The notes: a model not told the origin generated them from the sequence alone. DNA of 50,411 nucleotides from Epibacterium ulvae (GCF_900102795.1 NZ_FMWG01000017.1:1-50411); one strand, 5' to 3'. Counted from the first letter of the stretch, positions 29,719 through 38,973 are shown. Translations and numbers: made by a program.

Positions 29719-29893
29719 TGTTCGCCCCATTTCCCTTGACGCCAATCTCAGCTTGCTTGCGTTGCAGCGCCTCTTGGTAGTCCCATTGCGTGGGGTTCAG
29801 CGGACGTACCACAGAACCTCGAACATCTGGCAAAGGCGTAGTGGTAGCGCATCCCGCTACGCCGAGCAGGGCGGCTAAGATATATTTTTTCAT
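29705..29893 (-). CDS. virB7: VirB7-like lipoprotein
   Basis: 62 residues starting MKKYILAALLGVAGCATTT. The lipobox LGVAGC gives a lipidated Cys15. The mature part contains LPDVRGSVVRPLNP, and positions in the operon match VirB7, which stabilises VirB9 in the outer membrane. Its stop lies inside the virB8 start region. Confidence 0.8.
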   Translation of the reverse strand: MKKYILAALLGVAGCATTTPLPDVRGSVVRPLNPTQWDYQEALQRKQAEIGVKGNGANNDPD

Positions 29894-29947
29894 TGGATTA
29901 CCTTGATGTACGAATTGCAGCGCTGGATTTGTCTGGCGCTAAAAATC

Positions 29948-30199
29948 TTAATGTTTCGTCCGCATCGCTATGGTAGAGGCTGGATGAGTTAGTTCCATTG
30001 CGTGTTGCATCCAAAACCTTGCTTGAACCTTTGCCCTCACACGTTCATTCATTTTGGCGATTACGAAAGCAGCTTCTGGAACACTTCGATCTGTGAGCGA
30101 TTTAAGCTCTTGCGACGTCGCTAGTGATTGGACCAGCGGCACCAGAAAGACCTGAGTGACTACCAGAAAGGTCACTATGATGAATGCTGGCAGCTTCAT
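29948..30199 (-). CDS. Small membrane-anchored protein in the virB operon
   Basis: 83 residues starting MKLPAFIIVTFLVVTQVFLV. A hydrophobic N terminus serves as signal or anchor, followed by a soluble helical region (NERVRAKVQARFWMQHAMEL). It lies between virB6 and virB7. It may be an accessory or entry-exclusion component; no family recognised. Confidence 0.6.
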   Translation of the reverse strand: MKLPAFIIVTFLVVTQVFLVPLVQSLATSQELKSLTDRSVPEAAFVIAKMNERVRAKVQARFWMQHAMELTHPASTIAMRTKH

Positions 30200-30238
30200 G
30201 CCTTGTGTGAAATTGTACGAACCAAGCGCACGTCTCGT

Positions 30239-30358
30239 CTAAGGTCTTATATTCACCGCTGTAAGCTGAATGGTAAACGCAGCACTCATTAGAATGCATG
30301 CTTCCATGTACGCGATACTGAGACCAATGAGCCCGTTTCTTCGCGCATTCTCGTCCAT
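30239..30358 (-). CDS. Possible 39-residue membrane peptide
   Basis: MDENARRNGLIGLSIAYMEA, then CILMSAAFTIQLTAVNIRP. It has one hydrophobic helix and fills the gap between virB6 and the preceding small gene in the same direction. No clear ribosome-binding site, so real translation is uncertain. Confidence 0.35.
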   Translation of the reverse strand: MDENARRNGLIGLSIAYMEACILMSAAFTIQLTAVNIRP

Positions 30359-30392
30359 GCATGAGCAGCGAGTTTGATGTGTGTTATGTTGA

Positions 30393-31274
30393 TCATCGTC
30401 TTGTTGCGCTCCCACCAGGGTTACCGCCGCCACCGCTCGGAGGCTTGCCCAAACTCCGCTCTACAGCGCGCTGTAACATGCCAGTTGAGGCTTGTGCGCC
30501 TGCCGACAATCCAGCAGCTACGGAAGGTATCAGTAGGAAGAAAATTACTCCGCAGGTCAGGCCGATCAGAAAGACAAAGTATGCACCAGTTGCATCTACA
30601 CCATTGGTCTGAGCTGCTATATTGGCAATTAACCCGACCATCACAACTGCGAGCACGATCACTAACAATTTCACGAGTGCAAAGTTTAGTATCTGTCCAA
30701 GCCACGCAAAGAACCAACCACGTGTAGTATCGAACAATGCAAAACAAATGAAGAGTGGACCAACAGCCGCCATAAGAGACAAAAAGAACGTTGTGGCTAG
30801 TGATGCTGCCAGCGAAATGCCAGCAAATAATAAAGCATAGCCCATAATGAAGTAATACACGACTTCCCCAATTAACGCACCTGTCCATCCTTCAGCAGCG
30901 TGCCGTTCCGCTGCTGCTGACGCGAAAATGTCAGCTTGTCGCATTACCGAGTCACCCGGCACGGTTCCTGATCCGCCAGTGATGCTGTTGACGAACTCAG
31001 GGATGCCTTGATTGATGGTGCTACTGACCCATTGGGTATACTCACCAGCGGATGTGACCAAGTTCCAAATGATAGCTAGTTTGATGCCGCGAATAGCGAA
31101 ATCCAAGATTGGTTCCTGTATGGCTCCTTTCATAATAGCGATGCCGTACAAGATAAGGTACAGGAGCATTGCCGCTGTAAGTGGTGCTGCCAGCGCTCCT
31201 GACATGTTGGCCGCTATTGCATCAGTTTGCTGGGTAAATGCACCAATGAGGCTATCATAAAGTTGTTGGATCAT
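30393..31274 (-). CDS. virB6: VirB6 polytopic channel protein
   Basis: 293 residues starting MIQQLYDSLIGAFTQQTDA. It has at least five hydrophobic segments (LTAAMLLYLILYGIAIM, YYFIMGYALLFAGISLAAS, VGPLFICFALFD, LVKLLVIVLAVVMVGLIANI, YFVFLIGLTCGVIFFLLIPS). The TrbL/VirB6 signature region LFDTTRGWFFAWLGQILNF is present. The C terminus is Gly-rich and basic. It lies 9 bases after the EexN-like gene. It guides DNA through the inner membrane. Confidence 0.92.
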   Translation of the reverse strand: MIQQLYDSLIGAFTQQTDAIAANMSGALAAPLTAAMLLYLILYGIAIMKGAIQEPILDFAIRGIKLAIIWNLVTSAGEYTQWVSSTINQGIPEFVNSITGGSGTVPGDSVMRQADIFASAAAERHAAEGWTGALIGEVVYYFIMGYALLFAGISLAASLATTFFLSLMAAVGPLFICFALFDTTRGWFFAWLGQILNFALVKLLVIVLAVVMVGLIANIAAQTNGVDATGAYFVFLIGLTCGVIFFLLIPSVAAGLSAGAQASTGMLQRAVERSLGKPPSGGGGNPGGSATRR

Positions 31275-31283
31275 TTTACACCT

Positions 31284-31538
31284 CTAGTCAGTAGAACTGA
31301 AAAGCTCCTGAACCGATTGGCTTCTGGTTTTGCGATTTTCCGCCCTTTCGGCCTCAGCGGCATTGACACAATTTGATTCTAATTGCGCACCATCGGTTGT
31401 CTCGCACTTTGAAAGTGTTGCCGCCCGCTCGTTCGGGTTGTTGACAAAAAACTCTGCTGTCTTGTTCTCTTCACCTTTACAGGCGCTTAGAAAGGCGACT
31501 GAGCCCAACGCAAAGAAGATTAGGGTTCTATTGATCAC
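31284..31538 (-). CDS. EexN-like entry-exclusion lipoprotein
   Basis: 84 residues, GTG start at 31538 (MINRTLIFFALGSVAFLSAC). LSAC is a lipobox. The mature part EFFVNNPNERAATLSKCE and ESNCVNAAEAERAEN matches the EexN pattern (paired Cys around a short helix). EexN proteins block redundant entry of the same plasmid. The start overlaps the virB5 stop, and virB6 follows, the usual place for eex genes. Confidence 0.8.
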   Translation of the reverse strand: MINRTLIFFALGSVAFLSACKGEENKTAEFFVNNPNERAATLSKCETTDGAQLESNCVNAAEAERAENRKTRSQSVQELFSSTD

Positions 31539-32235
31539 TAAACATACTCCTGATCGTATCGCTTCTTGCTGTTCGGTTTCGCTCTCGGATTTCTAGATTG
31601 CGTTGATCTTCAACTCGCATTTGCGCCTGTTGAAGCATTGCCAATCCTTGAATACGGTTTGTATCGTTTTGGAGCATGGCTGACTCGATCTGCATACGCG
31701 CAGTGAGTGCATCGATTTCTTTCTGGGTGGAAGCTCCACCAATCGCCTGACGCAAGCGTTCTAGGCCCGCTAAGCGGCTGTCTGCTGCCTGAACAATACG
31801 ATCACCGATCGCGGCATCCCGAGCTGACTGCGCGCCTATTCTGTCTAGTTCTTGTCGGTAGAAGTCATCAGCCGTTACATCATCGGTTGTAACGTGCGTA
31901 TGGTCAAGAACACCCTGTGCAGCACTGGACAGATCGCCAAGTGCATCAATGTTTACCTCCAGGGAGCTAGCAATCTGCATGGCCTCTGGTCCCAGCAATT
32001 CACGCACCCTCGGGTCATTCAGAGCTGAGGCAATATCGTGCATGTTAGTGAGGCCGTTGACAGCATCGTAAAGCCGCTTCGCCTCTTCCAGTTCCTGGAC
32101 CATCTGCGCGATTTCTTGTGCAAATTCTTGTCTGGCATTTGCAATGGCGGCGGCATCAACAACTGGCACGCCTTGTGCGAACGCAGGCTGTGTGAAGGCA
32201 ATCGCAGAAAGCAGTAAAGTGGCCTTGAGTTTCAT
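31528..32235 (-). CDS. virB5: VirB5 pilus-tip protein
   Basis: 235 residues from the ATG at 32235 (MKLKATLLLSAIAFTQPAFA), a Sec signal peptide. The mature protein is a long helical bundle (IANARQEFAQEIAQMVQELEEAKRL trimmed), typical of VirB5/TrbJ proteins, with RLAGLERLRQAIGGASTQKE near the C-terminal part. The start overlaps the virB4 stop (ATGA). Role: minor pilin at the pilus tip. Confidence 0.88.
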   Translation of the reverse strand: MKLKATLLLSAIAFTQPAFAQGVPVVDAAAIANARQEFAQEIAQMVQELEEAKRLYDAVNGLTNMHDIASALNDPRVRELLGPEAMQIASSLEVNIDALGDLSSAAQGVLDHTHVTTDDVTADDFYRQELDRIGAQSARDAAIGDRIVQAADSRLAGLERLRQAIGGASTQKEIDALTARMQIESAMLQNDTNRIQGLAMLQQAQMRVEDQRNLEIRERNRTARSDTIRSMFSDQ

Positions 32236-34592
32236 GACAGTTCCTTTCGTTTCGTGTGAAAAATGGGAAGCCACTGAGATGGATCAGGATATTGCGCCCT
32301 GATGGTGTTCATCAGGTTGGTTTCTTCTGTGCGACCGGAAAGAACAGCAAGGGCGTTGTCCTGGCCACGCAAATCGAGTTCACACACAACCGAGTTGCCG
32401 CCTTGCTTGATCAGAAATTGCCCAATCGACAGCTCGTTGCGGACAATCTGATATTCGCGCTGTGTGAGGCCAAATTCCTGCCTCAGCTCGTTTTCGTTGG
32501 CTTTTTCGTTAGCAAAGAAAATCTGGCTTGCGCATTGCTCGATAACGGTTCTTGCGATTGGGCTACTCACAACGTCAGAGGTTGACTGTGTGCCAGCAAT
32601 CACGATGCCATTTTGCTTTCGGATAACCTTGAGCTTATCTTTGACGAAATCCACAAAGAAATCGTCAGCTAGGGCTTTCCAAAACTCATCAATGACAATG
32701 GCGATGCGCTGGCCGTTGATGAGCTGTTCTACCCGGTGCATGAGGTACATCATCATCGGGTTGCGAATAGTCGGATCGTCCAAGAACGATGTAATATCAA
32801 AGCCAATCAGCTCGTCATCAAAGCCGATTTCATCTTGGTCATTGTCGAACACCCAGGACAAACGGCCTTCATCGGCCCACCTGTCCAGCCGATTGCCAAT
32901 GTCATCTGAGCCGCCTGAGCCGAAGCCGATCAGCTCGCGTAGTACGGAAACCGAGCGTTGGTCTTGCGGCACATTTCTGAGGCCCGAAATAGCCGCCTCA
33001 ATCCGGGCGTTGTCATCCGCCGTAAACGGGTGGTACGGATCGGCAAGCATGGCTTTGGTCAGCGCCACAAGAAAGGCTTGGTTAGCGGGTGTCAGATCGA
33101 GCGCTTTGAACGGAGCGCAGCCGGTGCGTTCACCAGTCTGTAATGCAAGATATGTGCCGTCAGTCGCGCGCACGAAGATTTCACCGCCGCGATCCTTATC
33201 AAACAGAACCCGCTTGACCTTGAGCTTTTCAAGCTGAGAAAGAGCATAGTTGATGACCACTGTTTTACCGGACCCTGACGGCCCGTAGATCGCGGTGTGC
33301 CCAAGATCACCAACATGGAAATTCAGATAAAACGAGCTGTCAGCGCTGGTTTTCAGCTTTGCGACTGCCTTACCCCAATGGTTCCCGTCGCGGTGCCCTG
33401 TCGGGTAATTGTGGAGTGGTGAAAAAGCCGTGAAATTCCGGCTAGTCATCGGAGCTGGCCGAAGGCGCTTAGAGTGGTTGCCGGGGAGCTGCGCCCAGAA
33501 CGCGCTTTCGATGCCCAAATCTTCGCGGGCGACAATAGCGCCTGAGTTCGCAAGTAGGTTACTTGCATCCGAAACATGACTGCGCAGCGTTTTCAGATCA
33601 TCAGCGAACACCAGCAAAGACATGTTGTGTTCGCCCATGACATAGTTGCCGGACATAAGCTCATCACGCGCGTCTTTCAGCTCGTCGGCTTGTGAAACAG
33701 CATCGTCGCCCGCATTCCGCATCCGTCCCTCTTTTAGCTTCATGCTCTTGATCGCCTCGGATCGGGCGATGCAACGGAACGACTGCGACAGGATAAACCT
33801 AAACGGGGCTGTTAAGAGATCGCCCAGCATGGTTGGACGGGTCCGAGAGGGATACTCATTGACGCCGAACATGGCGCCGAACGTGCTATCTGCCGGGTGG
33901 CGGATTTCTAGCGCCTCACGACCGAAAATGACCCGATCCGTGTAGATGGCCGACCCAATAGCTCCATGCACGAGGGGCATCAACTGATAGCGGCCAGTGA
34001 CGAGTTGGCGCAAAACACTCATCGGCTCCGAGCAGACATAGCCTTGTTCGCTTTTTACGAGACCGAGCCGCCGTACCCCATAACGCGAAAGGTTTTTGGC
34101 AAGGACACCGGTTCTATCTTCGAGCTGTTCAAGCAAAGCCTGATCAGCTTCAATCTGGCTCTTTCTGGCTCGTTTTACGCCGGTCGCCAATCGTGATGCA
34201 GCTAGGCCTCGCGGCTGCATGTATATGGTGACGTAAATATCGTTGCGATAAAGGCGCTTTCCTTGAATTTGCTCGCGATAGGTCTTGTCCAGCCAGCCGC
34301 TAAATTCAGACGAAAACTCGCCATCGGGATAGGCTTGATCCTCGCTTCGGATGATGTGTGTATAGATCATGACATTCTCATCCGCAATGTTGCGGATGTG
34401 GTGGTTTAAGCCGTTATGCAGCGAGTTGATGCCGCTCGTATCTGCGGTACGGAACGATGCGCCATCAATCTTGAGCATCTGAAAAGCACCGCGGTTTGTG
34501 GTGATAATCGTATGGTCATCGGCATGACGGACGAACGGCAAGTAATCTGTGGCCGTAATTTCCCGTTTTAACAGGCGGCTGCAATGGCTCAT
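32232..34592 (-). CDS. virB4: VirB4 secretion ATPase
   Basis: 786 residues starting MSHCSRLLKREITATDYLPF. The N-terminal CagE/TrbE/VirB domain is followed by a C-terminal ATPase with Walker A IYGPSGSGKTVVINY, Walker B RIAIVIDEFWKAL and GIVIAGTQSTSDV. It powers pilus biogenesis and substrate transfer. Length is typical. The start touches the virB3 stop and the stop overlaps virB5. Confidence 0.95.
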   Translation of the reverse strand: MSHCSRLLKREITATDYLPFVRHADDHTIITTNRGAFQMLKIDGASFRTADTSGINSLHNGLNHHIRNIADENVMIYTHIIRSEDQAYPDGEFSSEFSGWLDKTYREQIQGKRLYRNDIYVTIYMQPRGLAASRLATGVKRARKSQIEADQALLEQLEDRTGVLAKNLSRYGVRRLGLVKSEQGYVCSEPMSVLRQLVTGRYQLMPLVHGAIGSAIYTDRVIFGREALEIRHPADSTFGAMFGVNEYPSRTRPTMLGDLLTAPFRFILSQSFRCIARSEAIKSMKLKEGRMRNAGDDAVSQADELKDARDELMSGNYVMGEHNMSLLVFADDLKTLRSHVSDASNLLANSGAIVAREDLGIESAFWAQLPGNHSKRLRPAPMTSRNFTAFSPLHNYPTGHRDGNHWGKAVAKLKTSADSSFYLNFHVGDLGHTAIYGPSGSGKTVVINYALSQLEKLKVKRVLFDKDRGGEIFVRATDGTYLALQTGERTGCAPFKALDLTPANQAFLVALTKAMLADPYHPFTADDNARIEAAISGLRNVPQDQRSVSVLRELIGFGSGGSDDIGNRLDRWADEGRLSWVFDNDQDEIGFDDELIGFDITSFLDDPTIRNPMMMYLMHRVEQLINGQRIAIVIDEFWKALADDFFVDFVKDKLKVIRKQNGIVIAGTQSTSDVVSSPIARTVIEQCASQIFFANEKANENELRQEFGLTQREYQIVRNELSIGQFLIKQGGNSVVCELDLRGQDNALAVLSGRTEETNLMNTIRAQYPDPSQWLPIFHTKRKELS

Positions 34593-34921
34593 CAGTCGAT
34601 TTCCTCAATTTTGTAAGCTCTTTGAAGCCGGAGCGGAGATGGCGAAGAACCACCCCAATGGGAGCGGTTCCTGCATTTCGCACCTGTATCGAAAAACCTG
34701 AAAAGTATTCGAAAGGCGTTCTGATCGCGCTTAACGATGAAGTGTGAAATCACGATCAGAGGAACAGTAAGGACCAAGTAGAAGATGGAATCCCCTATAA
34801 TCATGGCGAGACCACCGACGAACACGGAGATAAATGCAGCTTCAAGTGGCACCCCGAAAATCATCGCCGGACGTGTCAGGGCTAAATACAGCTTATCTTG
34901 GTTCAACTTTTCCTCTTCCAT
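34592..34921 (-). CDS. virB3: VirB3 inner-membrane protein
   Basis: 109 residues starting MEEEKLNQDKLYLALTRPAM. LALTRPAMIFGVPLEAAF followed by two membrane helices is the VirB3 signature. It lies between virB2 and virB4 with almost no spacing. It works with VirB4 in pilus assembly. Confidence 0.93.
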   Translation of the reverse strand: MEEEKLNQDKLYLALTRPAMIFGVPLEAAFISVFVGGLAMIIGDSIFYLVLTVPLIVISHFIVKRDQNAFRILFRFFDTGAKCRNRSHWGGSSPSPLRLQRAYKIEEID

Positions 34922-34926
34922 CGCGC

Positions 34927-35217
34927 TTACGCTGTAATCAGGTCGAGAATTTCGACTGCGGCGAAGATTACGATAATCCCCACGATCACCTGACCGGTAC
35001 GGCGCATGTCGATGACGTTGAACATGTAAAGCGCGCCCACAATCATGATCGCAATCAAGGCCAAGGGGCGGCGCGCGTTGTTGAACTCAGCGAGGACATT
35101 GTTCAGGAAGTCGGTAAACCCCTGTGCAGCGGCAGGCTCAGAGAAGCCAAACAGAAACACCAGTGCAATAGTTAATGGTGCCCTCATCATGTTAGTAACT
35201 GCTACGATAGATTTCAT
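34927..35217 (-). CDS. virB2: VirB2 major pilin
   Basis: About 96 residues from the ATG at 35217 (MKSIVAVTNMMRAPLTIAL). A long signal sequence ends in SEPAAAQG. The mature pilin has two hydrophobic helices (RPLALIAIMIVGALYMFNVI and VIVGIIVIFAAVEILDLI). A ribosome-binding AAAGGA lies upstream. The open frame upstream overlaps virB1 and is not used. Confidence 0.9.
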   Translation of the reverse strand: MKSIVAVTNMMRAPLTIALVFLFGFSEPAAAQGFTDFLNNVLAEFNNARRPLALIAIMIVGALYMFNVIDMRRTGQVIVGIIVIFAAVEILDLITA

Positions 35218-35230
35218 GAGGTTGTTCCTT

Positions 35231-36049
35231 TCAATTGAACACGAGAGCGGACGAGTTTGAGCCTGTTGCGAACACGTCCCATGTCGGGATTGTGTCCTCA
35301 GGAGTAGAAGACGATGCAGGTTTTGGTTGGGTGGTGACGAGCGTTTCAATATCTCCGCCCATCACGCGTTCAACGTAGCCGTTTGTAAATCCGCGCGTGA
35401 ATGTTCCAGTATTATAGGCTGATAGAGCTTGGTGCAGCGCGGTCTGGGGATCTGAACCTTGCTTACGTGCGCGGTCATATCCATCCCTCAAAACCGCTTC
35501 TGCAGCTGTCAGGTTCGTGCATGAATCAAAGACGGTTTCAACTGTCAGGTTCAGCCATTCCAGATTGGCGTTATTGATTTGCCCTAAGCCCATGTCGATT
35601 GAATGACCTTGAGCGATCAACTTGCGCGCGACCTGTGTCGCTTCTTCACGGTTTTTGGGGCTGTAGCTCTTACGGTTCGCTCCGTTTACGCCTATGGCGA
35701 ACCGTTTAAAGCCACTTTCAGCTCTTACGATTTTCGCCATGATTTCAGGAGCAACCGAGGGAGCGCAGTTTTCAGCTAGTACGAAAAATGCCTCGGGAGT
35801 TATTTTTTCAGCGAAAGCGGTTGAGTGAGAAGAAACAACAACACAGCTACTAGCTGCTAGTAGCTTAATCCACTTCGGGGTTCGCCAGTGATCCAGTAGG
35901 TGCCTTAATGCGCCTTTCCCTGCCCTGTTTAACGGTGGAAATCCTGTTATCTTCGTGGACCATGATTTCGCTTCCCTCACCGAATTCTCGGTGATGTTTG
36001 AACAACCTAAGCTAAATAGTGAACAGTCGCTTGTTGCGGCCACCCCCAT
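35231..36049 (-). CDS. virB1: VirB1 lytic transglycosylase
   Basis: The frame is open back to 36382; the start could be the ATG at 36049 or the GTG at 35980, the latter giving about 249 residues. A signal-like helix (WIKLLAASSCVVVSSHSTAFA) precedes the SLT domain: IVRAESGFKRFAIGVNG carries the catalytic Glu, then SIDMGLGQINNANL and ALSAYNTGTF. It opens peptidoglycan for pilus assembly. The long N-terminal extension is unusual. It ends 14 bases before virB2. Confidence 0.8.
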   Translation of the reverse strand: MGVAATSDCSLFSLGCSNITENSVREAKSWSTKITGFPPLNRAGKGALRHLLDHWRTPKWIKLLAASSCVVVSSHSTAFAEKITPEAFFVLAENCAPSVAPEIMAKIVRAESGFKRFAIGVNGANRKSYSPKNREEATQVARKLIAQGHSIDMGLGQINNANLEWLNLTVETVFDSCTNLTAAEAVLRDGYDRARKQGSDPQTALHQALSAYNTGTFTRGFTNGYVERVMGGDIETLVTTQPKPASSSTPEDTIPTWDVFATGSNSSALVFN

Positions 36050-36116
36050 AACCACTCGGGAAGATGTAGGTACATTTGTATCGAAATCTGTTTTATATTC
36101 GATAAGCTCGTCAAAC

Positions 36117-36410
36117 CTAATCTTTGGGTTGTAAACTTCGTGTCCTAATTGGTTCAGAGGTTGAAATGTAGAGTCCTGTTTCTTCTTCGAAAAGGCGTAC
36201 ATGATACGCGAGCAGGGCGTCTGCGGATTTGAAAATGCGCTGTTGTCCTGTTTTGACCGAAAGAATGGGTTGCTCATCTCTATCGGGGTAAATGCCCCAT
36301 AGCTCCCAATGCCAACCTTTTTCGACTGCGACTGGGCGATACTCGAGACATCCGCCTTTTTCGAGGAATAGTGGTACAGCATTACTTATAATCACACGTT
36401 GGTTCCACAT
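36117..36410 (-). CDS. Small hypothetical protein at the head of the virB operon
   Basis: About 97 residues from the ATG at 36410 (MWNQRVIISNAVPLFLEKGG), preceded by AAGG. The protein is beta-rich with a single domain (YRPVAVEKGWHWELWGIYPD, QPILSVKTGQQRIFKSADAL), possibly a regulator. It lies upstream of virB1 in the same direction, separated from the divergent TrbM-like gene by a 250-base AT-rich promoter region. Family not recognised. Confidence 0.6.
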   Translation of the reverse strand: MWNQRVIISNAVPLFLEKGGCLEYRPVAVEKGWHWELWGIYPDRDEQPILSVKTGQQRIFKSADALLAYHVRLFEEETGLYISTSEPIRTRSLQPKD

Positions 36411-36664
36411 TGCCTTACCTGTCGTTCGTTGTTGACAGGTGGTGGCTACATTCAAAACAGAAAACTTTCCAAGATAAAAGCTCTTTTTGAAAAAGTTCAC
36501 ATTTTAAAATAGTGGCTAATTTTTGTAGGGTTAGTATTTTACTTTGTATCTTTTCTGATAAATGCGTACTATGTTAAGTGGTATTTTGAAAGGTTTCTCC
36601 CGTTAACTTTTTGTTAAGGGATCGTCAAGGAAGCAATTCTCCATATGATTGTATGAGGTGTAAT
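36411..36664. promoter_or_regulatory. Divergent AT-rich promoter region
   Basis: The region holds TTGACAGG near 36433 and several TATTTT/TATAAT-like stretches. The near-palindrome CCCGTTAACTTTTTGTTAAG lies at about 36599-36618. It probably drives virB (minus) and the trbM-repC region (plus). Confidence 0.45.
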
Positions 36665-37429
36665 ATGAATTTTTTTAAGTGCTTGAAAACACTGGCCGTA
36701 AGTACTGCTTTGAGTTTGCCAATATCGACATTTACACCAATAAAAACAGAAGCTTACCAGATTGATTGCGCTATCCTAATTTGCTTAGCTGGTGGTTGGC
36801 CATCGTCAGAGGAATGTAGTGCTGCGCGTGCTGAATTTATCCGGCGTATCACGCCATATCCAGTCGAACCTCCATTGCAGATCTGGCGCTGCCCTATGGG
36901 AGCGTCCTTTGAACCAACAGAACAAGATACGGGACGTATGCGGCTTCTCAGAGTAATGATGGGTAGAGAAACGCCGCATACACCCGATCAGAGCAAGGTA
37001 GCCACCACCACGGTGCCTAGCACTCCAGATACCTTGCTCGATGCGCAGCCCGCCGTTTTTCACAGAAGCGGCGGGACTGCTGCGCCCTTACCTGATAGTT
37101 TCCTTCAAAAGATCATGCAAGATGAGGGGCGGGGCGCTGATATTGATATAAGCGGTGCCGAATTTGACTATGTTCGGTCCATTAAGGTGTATCAAATCGA
37201 CTATCGAACCCGTCTCAACGGTGATGGTGATTGTGATACCTCTGATAGAAGCCGCATTGGCCTCTATGGTGTTCAAGGTGATTATTCTTGGCGTCGCTTC
37301 GGTGCGAGAAGCGTGCCGAGCTATATTGCACGCGTGCATTCATGCCCAAGGACAGGACGTGTTCGAGGGGTTGGCGTCGAGTGGCGCGACTATAAAGGTA
37401 ATCTTGGCTATGAATGGGTCAGATATTAA
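36665..37429 (+). CDS. TrbM-like secreted transfer protein
   Basis: 254 residues from the ATG at 36665 (MNFFKCLKTLAVSTALSLPI) with GAGGTG upstream. A signal peptide is followed by YQIDCAILICLAGGWPSSEEC, like the N terminus of the TrbM family. Residues about 160-254 (DYVRSIKVYQIDYRTRLNGD, CDTSDRSRIGLYGVQGDYSW) form a second, unrecognised domain. It is exported, and often found next to virB clusters. It is divergent from the virB operon and upstream of repC. Confidence 0.65.
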   Translation: MNFFKCLKTLAVSTALSLPISTFTPIKTEAYQIDCAILICLAGGWPSSEECSAARAEFIRRITPYPVEPPLQIWRCPMGASFEPTEQDTGRMRLLRVMMGRETPHTPDQSKVATTTVPSTPDTLLDAQPAVFHRSGGTAAPLPDSFLQKIMQDEGRGADIDISGAEFDYVRSIKVYQIDYRTRLNGDGDCDTSDRSRIGLYGVQGDYSWRRFGARSVPSYIARVHSCPRTGRVRGVGVEWRDYKGNLGYEWVRY

Positions 37430-37554
37430 CTAACGCAAATGTTGTGGGCCACTCACAATCTATCACGAGAGATTGCGTTGGTCCATAACGTTCTGTTAGT
37501 ATCTTTCATAATTCATCCCGGAATCAAACAGGAACAGTCAAACTCGACTAAAAA

Positions 37555-37650
37555 AGAAAACCCCCGCAAGGCGGACCTTACGAGGGGGATCAAATAGAAC
37601 CAAAAGAGCGCCAACTCTTAACGGCTAAAAACATTGCTTAGCTTAGGTTT
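37555..37650 (-). ncRNA. Candidate counter-transcribed RNA regulating repC
   Basis: On the minus strand a strong intrinsic terminator (CCCCCTCGTAAGG-TCCG-CCTTGCGGGGG, then TTTTCTTTTTT) ends at about 37553. A promoter-like TTGCCT-16-GATAAA lies near 37650-37675. The roughly 95-nt RNA would be antisense to the repC leader. That arrangement matches the ctRNA between repB and repC in RepABC plasmids. Confidence 0.65.
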
Positions 37651-37750
37651 TATCATCCTCCTTACAGTGCAGGCAAGCAAAAAACGCATTCGTGCGAACA
37701 GAAAAATTATGTCTGGGTGTCCGTCTCGCTTGATGACAAGTGAGAACAGA

Positions 37751-38956
37751 ATGAACGAGCAGTATTACCCCGCCCTGCCGCAAGGTTGGGAGCGTAGCCA
37801 GGTGGAGGCGCTATTGATCGAAATAGCCCCGGCCTTGAAACTTGGGTCAAAACGCTTGACCGCCCTTCTTTACATGATGGGACGGACGAAGCCGAAAGAT
37901 TGGACTTCTAGCAGTTCAGAGCCGGTCTATTTTGCGCCGCAGACTGAGACAGCTCTAGCATTGGGCAAGACAGATCGCGCATTGCGAAACGACGAACGCG
38001 CTCTTGCCAAGGACCATATGCTTATAGACTTACGTTTGAAGGCGAACGGATCGCGGTCCTTCTATGGTCGGTGCGGCATAGTCTTTTCTCGCCTCATCGA
38101 CATGGTTCCCGCGCTGATCGAGCTGAGGGACAGCTTGAGAGCAGAACGCGAGCGTGTGCGTGAGCTGGTGCAGCTCCGTAGCACTTTCCTGCGCCATATG
38201 AAAAAGCGGATTGAAGGAGCATCGCCAGAACTAACCAACAGCACAGATTTCTGGGCCGCGACACAAGCTTTTGAGAACTGGCCCCATACCTCAAAGTTAA
38301 GAGGTATGGCATTCAAGGACCTTGAGGCACATATAGACGACTGTCGTGCGCTTTGTCGGCATATCGATGATCTGTACGAAAAGTGTCCTGATTCTTCCGG
38401 TCGAGCGGAAGAAAACTTCCGTTCCTTTATACAAGAGGACATTAACGAAAATAATCCTGTAATATGTAATGCAAACATCCACAAAAGGACCTCGGGCAAG
38501 CCCTCGGACATTAAATTAAGTGGCTCCGGGCCTATCGGCCCAGAGCATTGCTTAGAAAAAAAGTATGAAGTCGATAGCGAGGCGATCAAGTCCAAGTTTG
38601 CCCAAGGATTGAATCCGCACCAACTTTATGAGCTTGCCAGCTCAACCATGCGTTCACGCATCGAGCATCACCGTGGGGATCGTTCGATGGTACGCGAATT
38701 GGATGTGATCGAAGCGGCACACGACATGTTGCCCTATCTCGGTATCAATTATCACGCATGGCAGGAAGCAGTGCACCACATGACCAATCTTGGTGCCGCG
38801 ATTTGCGTATTGTTGCTGGATGCGAACCAAGATCACCCGAAAAACCCGGTTCTAAAACCAGGCGGTGCGTTACGTGGCATGACCAAAAGGTTTCGCGCCG
38901 GAAAACTGAACGTGGTTGGTAGCTTGCTGGGCCTGTCCCGGCGCAGGGGTTTTTAA
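37751..38956 (+). CDS. repC: RepC replication initiator
   Basis: About 401 residues from the ATG at 37751 (MNEQYYPALPQGWERSQVEA); an ATG at 37733 is also possible. The N-terminal winged-helix half has LGSKRLTALLYMMGRTKPKDW and ALALGKTDRALRNDERAL. The C-terminal half ends PGGALRGMTKRFRAGKLNVVGSLLGL, typical of RepC. In this family oriV usually lies inside the gene. It is separated from parAB here, unlike a classical repABC operon. Copy number is probably set by the antisense RNA upstream. Confidence 0.88.
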   Translation: MNEQYYPALPQGWERSQVEALLIEIAPALKLGSKRLTALLYMMGRTKPKDWTSSSSEPVYFAPQTETALALGKTDRALRNDERALAKDHMLIDLRLKANGSRSFYGRCGIVFSRLIDMVPALIELRDSLRAERERVRELVQLRSTFLRHMKKRIEGASPELTNSTDFWAATQAFENWPHTSKLRGMAFKDLEAHIDDCRALCRHIDDLYEKCPDSSGRAEENFRSFIQEDINENNPVICNANIHKRTSGKPSDIKLSGSGPIGPEHCLEKKYEVDSEAIKSKFAQGLNPHQLYELASSTMRSRIEHHRGDRSMVRELDVIEAAHDMLPYLGINYHAWQEAVHHMTNLGAAICVLLLDANQDHPKNPVLKPGGALRGMTKRFRAGKLNVVGSLLGLSRRRGF

Positions 38957-38973
38957 AGGAGGCACATTGCACA

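Noticed and set aside
34834-35175. Plus-strand open frames antisense to virB2 and virB3
   Set aside because: They are shadows of well-supported virB genes with continuous overlap signals on the minus strand.
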